A stretch of 7,949 nt of DNA from an uncultured Akkermansia sp. (lineage in GTDB: Bacteria > Verrucomicrobiota > Verrucomicrobiia > Verrucomicrobiales > Akkermansiaceae), in assembly GCA_904501975.1 (NCBI GenBank), contig CAJGCZ010000067.1, forward strand, positions 1 to 7,949, given 5' to 3'. A program made the position numbers and the translations under genes. Shown piece by piece: positions 1 through 5,933 of the stretch; the stretch's first letter is position 1, and the number at the start of each line of letters is the position of its first letter. Below the pieces are notes generated by a model, which was not told the origin of the DNA, did not search any database, and was given only the letters and a program-made list of their open reading frames with translations.

Positions 1-68
1 ATCGAGGCGTAGCCGAAGATGAGAACCCCCGGTAACGCATGAAAATGATAGGGAGCCCTGTAGCGCCT

Positions 69-218
69 GAGGCGCAGCCGAAGACGCGGAAGGCCGACAG
101 ATAAGGGCGAGGGCGTAAGCCCGAAGCCATGAGCGGCGGCTTCGTATGTGTGCTCATGGCATGTTAAGAGCCACGCTTTCTGTCGGCCCTCGTTGCCGTC
201 GCGTCGCTCCGGCGCCTC
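69..218. repeat. Nested inverted-repeat element, possible structured RNA or mobile extragenic element
   Basis: This gene-free stretch is a compound palindrome. Arms that pair from outside to inside are 69-75 with 212-218 (GAGGCGC/GCGCCTC), 83-88 with 200-205 (GACGCG/CGCGTC) and 92-101 with 179-188 (GGCCGACAGA/TCTGTCGGCC). Inside these lies 126-134 with 152-160 (GCCATGAGC/GCTCATGGC). A competing inner hairpin pairs 122-128 with 138-144 (CGAAGCC/GGCTTCG), and a small GGGC-GTAA-GCCC tetraloop hairpin is at 111-122. All listed arms match perfectly and are separated by small internal loops, as in an extragenic palindromic element or a folded RNA. I see no long ORF, no match to an RNA family that I know, and no promoter that would establish transcription. 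What it does is unknown. Confidence 0.5.
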
Positions 219-244
219 GGGGCTCCGATTTTCTTTTCCCCATA

Positions 245-264
245 CCGGGGGCTTGCGCCCCCGG
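245..264. other. GC-rich 8-bp hairpin
   Basis: CCGGGGGC at 245-252 pairs perfectly with GCCCCCGG at 257-264 around a TTGC loop. Neither strand has a T-run directly after the stem, so it is not a standard Rho-independent terminator. On the minus strand it lies about 115 bases past the stop codon of the GYF_2 gene. It may simply be part of the structured extragenic region at 1-379. Confidence 0.5.
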
Positions 265-299
265 CTATGTGTCTGTCGTCCTCCGGACTCTTGAATTCC

Positions 300-360
300 G
301 TTCGCTGCGCTCACATTAACCGGCCCCACAAATTGCCATTTGTGGGGTGAGCGCCCGAAC
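300..360. repeat. Compound hairpin with repeat units related to the 7331-7709 cluster
   Basis: Positions 300-314 (GTTCGCTGCGCTCAC) and 347-360 (GTGAGCGCCCGAAC) form an inverted pair. Between them is a perfect 9-bp hairpin, CCCCACAAA (324-332) and TTTGTGGGG (339-347), with a 6-base loop. The outer units are nearly identical to the GTTCGC/GCTCGC...GCTCAC and GTGAGC...GCGAAC units of the large palindrome cluster some 7 kb away. It lies 20-80 bases past the stop of the minus-strand GYF_2 gene and could slow transcription there, but it has no T-run. Confidence 0.6.
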
Positions 361-379
361 ACTAAAACTTAGCTATTTA

Positions 380-1087
380 CTATTCCTTTTTTCTTCTTAC
401 AAGAATCCAGCTCCCGTTGATTCCGTCATTACATAAAATGCCAACATATTGCCAGCCTTGATAGCCTCCGATGTGCAGATGGTGAGTCGGTATCTCGATA
501 GGACCGAACTTGCCTCCTTTTTCCTTGTGAAATTCTTCTGCATAGGCCATGTTTTCGCGATCAATGTGAACAGCGCCGTATTCGTAATCCGCCTCCGCAA
601 TAGTAACGGGAACAAAACGCGAGCTTTGAGAATCGCTCTTCTTGCTTGTGCTCGTTGATATTTCTGTTGTGGGTATAGACAAGTTGCCAACAATCAACTG
701 GCATATTAAAAGAATGGCAATAACAGCCAAAAGCGCCGTATTGATAATCCTGATTTTGTCGCCCCCTTGTTTAGACTCTGCGCCATTGGGAGTGGGGCGG
801 GTGTGTTGCTCTTCTTTATCAGCTCCGCGAGCCTCTTGCTTATGTTTCACCGTTACAGGAGGAGTCATTTTATGGAGAGGCTTTGCTTGCTCTTTACTTT
901 TATTATTGGCGAGAACCGAAAGTACATCGGCAAGTGGCAACCATTTTGTTTCACCTGTTTTACACACCTGCGTGTCATCAAAGAGTTGCCCTTGCAGACG
1001 CAATTGTTTGATGTGCTCAAGGGTGTGCGGGCCTACGACTTGATTGTTGTCATCCGTATAGTAGTACTCAGTTGTAGATTCAAGCAT
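380..1087 (-). CDS. GYF_2 (DUF4339) domain protein with a single membrane anchor
   Basis: The predicted protein has 235 residues. Residues about 7-52 look like a GYF_2/DUF4339 domain: an aromatic start (YYY), a VVGPHTLEHI-type segment, a charged-polar middle and a TKWLPL ending. Such domains are usually protein-binding modules on the cytoplasmic side of membrane proteins. Residues 60-110 are a charged, low-complexity linker. Residues about 113-136 are one strongly hydrophobic helix (NTALLAVIAILLICQLIVG). A Ser/Thr-rich spacer follows, then a C-terminal domain (about 158-235) ending in GYQGWQYVGIL and WILVRRKK, which loosely resembles the tail of DUF4177 proteins. A type II-like topology with the GYF_2 domain inside is plausible but not proven. 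The start is the ATG at 1087, supported by a promoter only 7 bases upstream; there is no Shine-Dalgarno sequence. The stop is TAG. By eye the gene is more AT-rich than its neighbours. It stands alone, and its biological role is unknown. Confidence 0.82.
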   Translation of the reverse strand: MLESTTEYYYTDDNNQVVGPHTLEHIKQLRLQGQLFDDTQVCKTGETKWLPLADVLSVLANNKSKEQAKPLHKMTPPVTVKHKQEARGADKEEQHTRPTPNGAESKQGGDKIRIINTALLAVIAILLICQLIVGNLSIPTTEISTSTSKKSDSQSSRFVPVTIAEADYEYGAVHIDRENMAYAEEFHKEKGGKFGPIEIPTHHLHIGGYQGWQYVGILCNDGINGSWILVRRKKE

Positions 1088-1094
1088 ATTGAAT

Positions 1095-1122
1095 ATCGTA
1101 TAAAATATTCATTACAAGTCAA
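1095..1122 (-). promoter_or_regulatory. Promoter of the GYF_2 gene
   Basis: Read on the minus strand, TTGACT (1122-1117) and TACGAT (1100-1095) are separated by 16 bases. The -10 box ends 7 bases before the ATG, so the usual initiation site would fall about one base before the start codon. Both the match and the placement agree with the other promoters in the window. A 13-base palindrome (CGGATTCAATCCG, 1141-1153) lies about 20 bases upstream of the -35 box and could be an operator, but this is unproven. Confidence 0.6.
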
Positions 1123-1179
1123 GAAAAAATAACAAGACATCGGATTCAATCCGCAGAACAGCGATTGATTAATAGCAGC

Positions 1180-1203
1180 AAAAAGCCCCGCTGGTGCGGG
1201 GCT
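1180..1203 (-). terminator. Rho-independent terminator of the aroC operon
   Basis: An 8-bp perfect stem (AGCCCCGC at 1184-1191 and GCGGGGCT at 1196-1203, loop TGGT) is followed on the minus strand by TTTTT and then GCTGC. It begins about 24 bases past the TAA of the second operon gene. The plus strand lacks a T-run after the stem, so it serves only the leftward operon. Confidence 0.9.
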
Positions 1204-1227
1204 CGGTAAAGAATAGGCTTGGTTTAT

Positions 1228-1935
1228 TTAATGCGCCTCGGCATTAATTTGCGTGATGTAGGTATCAGGTGCCTGTTCATCGTCGGTAGAAATGAGGCTC
1301 CAAGAAATTTCGTGCGGGCCTTCATTCAGGTTATAGAGCAACAGGGCACTGAGCTCGCCACCCTTTTTTGCCTCTTTTTGCATAATGCACATGCCGGCGG
1401 GGCCGTCTGTCAGTAATTTAGCGCCGTTGTAGTGGGGCATGGTCAGCAGCAGAACATAAATGCCGGACTGCGGAGCATTGATGACAACAGAGGCAAACTT
1501 GAAGGTGTTTTTCTTGTTGCGGCGGTTTTTCCAACTCAGCTGCATATTCTGCGGCACACAGGCTTTGGCCTTATTGGCACCCAAGGATTCGCGCACCATC
1601 ATGCGCAATTTTCGGGTATGGGCGGCTTTGCTGTACGTTTTCCATGTAACATAGCTAATGGGTAACAGCCCGAGGGAAAACCATGAAAGCACGGCCACTA
1701 AAGCAGCCGTAACGCAGTTAACGGCCAGCAGGGCAATGAGCGCAACACAAAAAACAGCCGTGATGCCAAAGCCTACCCAAAACCCGAAAATCATAGCCGG
1801 GAAGAGCAGGAAGAGCAGCGTATAGCGCAAAAAAGGTTTGATATTCAGCGGGGTGCCTTTCAGAAACTCCTTGCGCACAATGACGGCGTAGAGTTTGCGG
1901 AGTTCTGCTTGCGTGGTGGTATGGTCAAGTTTCAT
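1228..1935 (-). CDS. Unknown membrane protein translationally coupled to aroC
   Basis: The predicted protein has 235 residues and I do not recognise its family. A basic-polar N-terminus (1-33) is followed by a hydrophobic block from about 36 to 98 that should form two or three membrane helices, including RYTLLFLLFPAMIFGFWVGF and VALIALLAVNCVTAALVAVL. A basic stretch (about 99-145, with TRKLRMM and WKNRRNKKN) comes next, then a soluble C-terminal domain (about 146-235) with alternating strand-like segments (ASVVINA, GIYVLLLTM, ALLLYNL, HEISWSLIS). By the positive-inside rule the C-terminal domain is probably cytoplasmic. Its ATG overlaps the aroC stop in an ATGA arrangement, so translation is probably coupled, and there is no separate Shine-Dalgarno sequence. 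A strong terminator follows the TAA stop. Sharing a transcript with chorismate synthase does not by itself define a function. Confidence 0.8.
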   Translation of the reverse strand: MKLDHTTTQAELRKLYAVIVRKEFLKGTPLNIKPFLRYTLLFLLFPAMIFGFWVGFGITAVFCVALIALLAVNCVTAALVAVLSWFSLGLLPISYVTWKTYSKAAHTRKLRMMVRESLGANKAKACVPQNMQLSWKNRRNKKNTFKFASVVINAPQSGIYVLLLTMPHYNGAKLLTDGPAGMCIMQKEAKKGGELSALLLYNLNEGPHEISWSLISTDDEQAPDTYITQINAEAH

Positions 1936-3026
1936 GAAAAGGGATGAAGAACGGTTGTTCGTTGTTTTAGCAGATGGTCTGCCAGCACAATATAGGCCAT
2001 CGCTTCTACAATCGGCACGGCACGCGGAAGCACGCAGGCATCGTGGCGTCCTTTGCCGCGCAGGCGCACTTCTTCGTGGGCATCGTTAACGGTGTCCTGT
2101 TCCACCATGAGGGTGGCTGTGGGTTTGAAGGCCAGACGCATGTTAATATCTTCACCGTTGGAGATACCGCCTTGAATGCCACCGGAATGGTTGGTTTTGG
2201 TGCGCACGCGGTCACCCTCCATGTAAAAGGCATCGTTGTGCTCTATGCCGGTATAATTCGGGGCAGCAAACCCGGAGCCTACCTCAAATCCTTTGCAAGC
2301 AGGAATGCTCATCATGGCATGGGCTAGCGTGGCTTCCAGCTTGTCGAACACGGGGTCGCCCAAGCCAACGGGACAGTTGCGAATGGTGCATGCCACAATG
2401 CCGCCCAAGGAGTCTCCCCGACTGCGAGCTGTGCGTATGGCATTGGCCATGGTTTCTGCCGTGGCGGCATCAGCAGTGCGTACAACGTTGCTCTCTACAA
2501 CGGCGGCCTGTACCTCATGCGGTTGAATAGGGCACACGGTGTTATGAATCTGTTGCACCCACGCGACTACCTCCAGATTGGGGCACAGAGCGTGGATAAT
2601 AGCCTTTGCAACAGCACCGGCTGCTACGCGGCCGATGGTTTCGCGGGCACTGGCGCGGCCTCCTCCGGCCCAAGCGCGGATGCCGTATTTGGCATCGTAA
2701 CAAAAATCTGCATGCGAGGGGCGATATGTGTGCTGCATCTCATCGTAGGCTGCGGAGCGGTGGTCTTTATTGCGCACCGAAAGGGCAATGGGGGTGCCGG
2801 TGGTCATGCCGTCTACCACACCGCTAAGGATTTCTACGCTGTCCTCTTCGTTGCGAGGGGTAACGATATCGCTTTGGCCGGGTCTTCTGCGGTTTAGTTC
2901 GAGCTGAATTTGCTCTGTGCAGAGCGGTAAGCGGGCAGGGCACCCATCTATCACTACACCCACGCCTACACCATGAGATTCTCCCCAGGTGCTGATTTTG
3001 AAAATTGAACCGAATGAACTCGACAT
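1932..3026 (-). CDS. aroC: Chorismate synthase
   Basis: This enzyme removes phosphate from 5-enolpyruvylshikimate-3-phosphate to give chorismate, the last step of the shikimate pathway in the cytosol. It needs reduced FMN. The 364-residue length is normal for the family. Family signatures appear in order: WGESHG (14-19), RRPGQS (47-52), a GTPI/NKDHRS region (77-91), RPSHAD (102-107), GGGRASARET (121-130), NHSGGIQGGISNG (279-291) and GRHD (326-329). The conserved residues corresponding to the catalytic pair of histidines and the aspartate are H18, H105 and D329, all present. The start MSSSFG is typical. The gene has its own promoter ending only 11 bases before the ATG, no Shine-Dalgarno sequence, and shares its stop (ATGA) with the following membrane-protein gene. 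It is divergent from the tsaC operon. I see no damage. Confidence 0.97.
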   Translation of the reverse strand: MSSSFGSIFKISTWGESHGVGVGVVIDGCPARLPLCTEQIQLELNRRRPGQSDIVTPRNEEDSVEILSGVVDGMTTGTPIALSVRNKDHRSAAYDEMQHTYRPSHADFCYDAKYGIRAWAGGGRASARETIGRVAAGAVAKAIIHALCPNLEVVAWVQQIHNTVCPIQPHEVQAAVVESNVVRTADAATAETMANAIRTARSRGDSLGGIVACTIRNCPVGLGDPVFDKLEATLAHAMMSIPACKGFEVGSGFAAPNYTGIEHNDAFYMEGDRVRTKTNHSGGIQGGISNGEDINMRLAFKPTATLMVEQDTVNDAHEEVRLRGKGRHDACVLPRAVPIVEAMAYIVLADHLLKQRTTVLHPFS

Positions 3027-3037
3027 AACGCGCGAGC

Positions 3038-3066
3038 ATCATAACGAAGTTATGCTTAAAATGCAA
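3038..3066 (-). promoter_or_regulatory. Promoter of the aroC operon
   Basis: Read on the minus strand, TTGCAT (3066-3061) and TATGAT (3043-3038) are separated by exactly 17 bases. The -10 box ends 11 bases before the aroC ATG, giving a predicted leader of about 5 bases with no room for a ribosome binding site. Confidence 0.75.
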
Positions 3067-3151
3067 GAATAAAAACAAGATGGTAAGTCCGGCGGATGTT
3101 GAGAACGCAGCCATGGCTCAAGTGTATTTTCTCGTTAACCCTCTCTTTTCC

Positions 3152-3180
3152 TTGACATTGCTCTAAGTTTTCTGTATGAT
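3152..3180 (+). promoter_or_regulatory. Near-consensus promoter of the tsaC operon
   Basis: TTGACA (3152-3157) and TATGAT (3175-3180) are separated by exactly 17 bases, an almost ideal sigma70-type promoter. The -10 box ends 6 bases before the tsaC ATG at 3187, so the standard initiation point coincides with the A of the start codon. The transcript is therefore predicted to be leaderless. The promoter should drive the whole run to the terminator at 7302-7327, as the gaps between the four genes are 2-8 bases. Its -35 box lies 85 bases from that of the divergent aroC promoter. Confidence 0.87.
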
Positions 3181-3186
3181 GCGCGC

Positions 3187-4233
3187 ATGCAAACGCGCGT
3201 AATAGAGGTTGATCTTTTAGATGATTGCCGCAAAGTATACAAAGAAGCCGCAGCCTTGTTAGAGGAAGGCGGCTTGGTGGCGATACCAACAGAAACCGTA
3301 TACGGATTGGGAGCCGATGCCCTGAATACCGATGCTGTAGCAAATGTATTTGCCGTTAAGGAGCGCCCCAGTTTTGACCCCCTCATTTGCCATTTCCCGA
3401 ACGGAAAATCCATCAAGGATTACACGGATGTACCTGCGGAATTGCAACCGTTGGTGGATACGCTGGCTAAAGAATTTTGGCCGGGACCGATGACTTTGGT
3501 GCTGCCGCGCAAGCCGATTATCCCTGATATTGTTACCAGTGGATTGCCCACGGTGGCTTGCCGTGTGCCCAGCCATGAGGTGATGCGCGGCGTAGCCCGA
3601 GCCTTGGGGCGCCCGATTGCAGCCCCCAGCGCTAACCGTTTTGGCCATATTTCTCCCACCAGTGCCGGTGCGGTGATGAAGGAGCTTGGGGGTGCCATTC
3701 CCATGGTGTTGGATGCCGGTGCCTGCTCCGAAGGCTTGGAAAGCACGATTTTGATGCCTTGCTTGGACGAAAAAGGCAAGCCTGCCGTTCGTTTGCTGCG
3801 CGAAGGCCCCATTACTCGCGAAAAACTCCGTGGTATTTGCCGCGTACTGAAGCCCGCCAAAGGCAAAACGGCCATGGAAGAAGCCATGCCTAATGCCCCC
3901 GGTCAGTTGAAGAGCCATTATGCCCCCTCTAAACCGCTTATTCTTCGCAACCCGAAGGAAGAGTTTGAGCCCGAGGAGGGTGTGGCTTACGGCCTGATTT
4001 CGTACCAGGGCGATTCTCCCTTGGCTGCGCAGGATTGCTGGGTGGAAACCCTGCCGCTTTCGCCGGGTAGTGGCCGTTTGGCTGAGGCTGCTGTGCGCCT
4101 GTTTGCCGTGATGCGTGCTATGGATGAAAACGAGGAGGTGCAGGTTATTGTTGCCGAAGAACTGCCGGAAACGGGATTGGGCTGTGCGATGATGGACCGC
4201 CTGCGCCGTGCTTCCGCAAAACGTGGAGAATGA
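3187..4233 (+). CDS. tsaC: Threonylcarbamoyl-AMP synthase, long Sua5 type
   Basis: The enzyme makes L-threonylcarbamoyl-AMP from threonine, bicarbonate and ATP, the first step of t6A formation at position 37 of ANN-decoding tRNAs. The 348 residues comprise the YrdC-type catalytic domain (about 15-215) plus the C-terminal Sua5 extension (about 250-345), so it is the long Sua5 form rather than the short TsaC/YrdC. Family signatures include AIPTETVYGLG (32-42), KERPSFDPL (58-66), WPGPMT (98-103), the PSANRFGHISPTSA block (147-160), SEGLESTI (181-188) and REGPIT (205-210). The linker APGQLKSHYAP (237-247) caps the active site in Sua5 proteins, and GLGCAMMDRL (330-339) is typical of the extension. 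The ATG at 3187 is the only sensible start. It has no leader or Shine-Dalgarno sequence. It heads a four-gene operon whose other members look lipid-related, an unusual partner set. Confidence 0.95.
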   Translation: MQTRVIEVDLLDDCRKVYKEAAALLEEGGLVAIPTETVYGLGADALNTDAVANVFAVKERPSFDPLICHFPNGKSIKDYTDVPAELQPLVDTLAKEFWPGPMTLVLPRKPIIPDIVTSGLPTVACRVPSHEVMRGVARALGRPIAAPSANRFGHISPTSAGAVMKELGGAIPMVLDAGACSEGLESTILMPCLDEKGKPAVRLLREGPITREKLRGICRVLKPAKGKTAMEEAMPNAPGQLKSHYAPSKPLILRNPKEEFEPEEGVAYGLISYQGDSPLAAQDCWVETLPLSPGSGRLAEAAVRLFAVMRAMDENEEVQVIVAEELPETGLGCAMMDRLRRASAKRGE

Positions 4234-4240
4234 TACTCTC

Positions 4241-4744
4241 ATGAAACGTTTTTTGCAGAAACTGACTGTCTCTATCGTCTTGCGCGTTGTGCATGCGGCT
4301 TTAGTTGAGTTGCAAAAGCAGGATTCTCGCGTTGCCGGTGAGTTTAAGCGCATGCCGGAGGGGCTTAGCTACTCCATCTACACCGGGCACCAAGGTCCGC
4401 AGCTGCATGTGATGTGGCAGGGAGGCAAGTTGCGCCGCTTGCGTAGCCTTGATAAAGCTACCTGCACGCTGCATATTAAATCCTTGCCCTTGGCTTTCCG
4501 CCTGTTTACGGGGCAAATGGGCTTGGCTCAGGCCTACGCGGCCCATGCCTTTACCATGGCCGGCGAGGTGGCGGATGTGATGCGCCTTGCTCGCTTGGTC
4601 AATGTGGTGGAGGCCTATCTCTTCCCGAACATCATTAATCGCCGCATTATGACGGATATCCCTAAGCCGGAAGTCTGCTTCCTGCGTACCTACGGCCGTG
4701 TGGCCTTGGGCTTCCTTACCTGCCGCTATAAACTTTCTCACTAA
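4241..4744 (+). CDS. SCP2-like lipid-binding protein
   Basis: The predicted protein has 167 residues from the ATG at 4241. I chose this start over the in-frame ATG at 4208, which would run 26 bases into tsaC; the chosen one leaves a 7-base gap. The region from about residue 52 to 128 follows the SCP2 (sterol carrier protein 2) pattern: a strand with a glycine turn (LHVMWQGGKLRRL), a strand TCTLHIKS, the helix PLAFRLFTGQMGLAQAYAAH, the strand FTMAGEVADVMRL and a final helix (NVVEAYLFPNII). SCP2 folds bind long-chain lipids or acyl-CoA in a hydrophobic cavity. The protein has no signal peptide that I can see; the basic, hydrophobic N-terminus (KRFLQKLTVSIVLRVV) could associate with membranes. 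It is followed after 8 bases by an alcohol dehydrogenase and then an aldehyde dehydrogenase, so it may carry their substrate. That link is inference, and the ligand cannot be read from sequence. Confidence 0.75.
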   Translation: MKRFLQKLTVSIVLRVVHAALVELQKQDSRVAGEFKRMPEGLSYSIYTGHQGPQLHVMWQGGKLRRLRSLDKATCTLHIKSLPLAFRLFTGQMGLAQAYAAHAFTMAGEVADVMRLARLVNVVEAYLFPNIINRRIMTDIPKPEVCFLRTYGRVALGFLTCRYKLSH

Positions 4745-4752
4745 CTTACACC

Positions 4753-5931
4753 ATGTCTTACTTCGAATTTCAGAATGCCGTCAAATTGCTGTGCGGTGAC
4801 CTCGCTTTAGAACGCATCCCGAACGAGTTGCAACATCTTAATGCCAAGCGCCCCTTGGTGCTCTCCGATGCAGTGCTGGCTAAAATCGGCACGATGACCA
4901 AGGTGACGGATGCCATGGTGGCAGAAGGTGTTGCTCCCGCTGCTACTTTTACGGATATTCCGGTGGATTCCTCCTTGGCTGTGGTAAACCGCATAGCTGC
5001 TTTCTACCGCGAGCAGAATTGTGATTCCATTGTGGCTATTGGCGGTGGCTCCGTCATTGATACTGCCAAAGGCGTTCGTTTGGTGCTTTCTCAGGATACG
5101 GACGATATCTTCTCCATCAGTGGTTTGGAGAATGTGACCAAGGGTCGCTATATTCCCTTTGTGGTAGTGCCCACCACAGCCGGCACCGGCTCTGAATGTA
5201 CCGGCGTTGCCGTGATTAAAAACGATGCCAACGGCGTGAAAATGGAGTTCCTTTCCCCCTTTGTGGAACCTGATGTTGCCGTGATTGACCCGCGCATGAC
5301 GGAGGGCTTGCCGCCCAAGGCAACCGCCAGCACCGGTATGGATGCTTTGTGCCACGCTGTAGAGGCCTGCACCTGCCTGCAAGCTAACCCCATGAGCTCC
5401 GCTTACGGTACGGCTGCCATTCGTCTCATTATGCAGAATCTTGAAACGGCTACCAAGGAGGGTAAAAATCGTGAGGCTCGCTATAACATGGCGCTGGCTT
5501 CCACCATGGCCGGTATTGCGTTCTCTAACTCCATGGTAGGGGCGGTGCACGCTATTGGCCATGCCTTGGGTGGTGTGTGCCATGTGCCGCATGCCGTGGC
5601 CATGACGATTTTGCTGCCACATGTGATGCGCTATAACCTGAGCCACAGTGCAGGGGACTACGCTGCGCTGCTGCCGTGGTTGGTGGGTATGGATGCCGCT
5701 ATGACAACCCCGGCAGATAAGCGCGCCGAGGCCGCTATTGAGGCCATTGTAACCTTAGGCCGTAAGCTTAATACGGCATGTGGCTTACCCCTTACGCTGA
5801 GCGAGGCCGGGGTGAGCAAAGATGCCTTTGCCAAGGTGGCTGAGTTTGCCGTGAATGATGGCGCCCTCATCGTGAATCCCCGTGCCGCTTCTGAGGAGCA
5901 GGTGATGGAAATCCTTAACGCCGCGTTCTAA
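4753..5931 (+). CDS. Iron-containing (group III) alcohol dehydrogenase
   Basis: The enzyme interconverts an alcohol and its aldehyde with NAD(P). The 392-residue length is normal for the family. The nucleotide-binding GGGSVIDTAK motif is at 97-106 and the PTTAGTGSE motif at 140-148. The four expected metal ligands are present with family spacing: D197 and H201 (GMDALCHAVE), H266 (GAVHAIGH) and H280 (CHVPHAVA). H266 and H280 are 14 apart, as in E. coli FucO. The substrate cannot be told from sequence; context with an SCP2-like protein and an aldehyde dehydrogenase favours a long-chain or lipid-derived alcohol. No Shine-Dalgarno sequence precedes the ATG at 4753 (the region reads CTAACTTACACC), and it lies 8 bases after the previous stop. 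Confidence 0.93.
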   Translation: MSYFEFQNAVKLLCGDLALERIPNELQHLNAKRPLVLSDAVLAKIGTMTKVTDAMVAEGVAPAATFTDIPVDSSLAVVNRIAAFYREQNCDSIVAIGGGSVIDTAKGVRLVLSQDTDDIFSISGLENVTKGRYIPFVVVPTTAGTGSECTGVAVIKNDANGVKMEFLSPFVEPDVAVIDPRMTEGLPPKATASTGMDALCHAVEACTCLQANPMSSAYGTAAIRLIMQNLETATKEGKNREARYNMALASTMAGIAFSNSMVGAVHAIGHALGGVCHVPHAVAMTILLPHVMRYNLSHSAGDYAALLPWLVGMDAAMTTPADKRAEAAIEAIVTLGRKLNTACGLPLTLSEAGVSKDAFAKVAEFAVNDGALIVNPRAASEEQVMEILNAAF

Positions 5932-5933
5932 TC

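Noticed and set aside
245..264. Terminator for the GYF_2 gene
   Set aside because: The stem is strong, but on the minus strand it is followed by a purine-rich run (TATGGGGAAAAG), not by T residues.
1141..1153. 13-base palindrome CGGATTCAATCCG as a defined operator
   Set aside because: Its position upstream of the GYF_2 promoter is suggestive, but it is a single copy, matches no regulator site I know, and could equally be a minor hairpin; it is mentioned only with the promoter.
4208..4240. Upstream ATG at 4208 as start of the SCP2-like protein
   Set aside because: It would overlap tsaC by 26 bases and add a non-conserved-looking MLPQNVENDTL tail; the ATG at 4241 gives a basic-hydrophobic start and a 7-base gap.
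3259..4353. A 364-residue minus-strand ORF opposite tsaC
   Set aside because: It is an antisense shadow of tsaC and the SCP2-like gene. It is rich in His, Arg, Gln and Gly without any domain, and the plus-strand frame has clear family motifs.
4807..5646. A 279-residue minus-strand ORF opposite the alcohol dehydrogenase
   Set aside because: Its composition is typical of an antisense shadow (many His, Gly and Gln), while the plus strand encodes a complete enzyme with all metal ligands.
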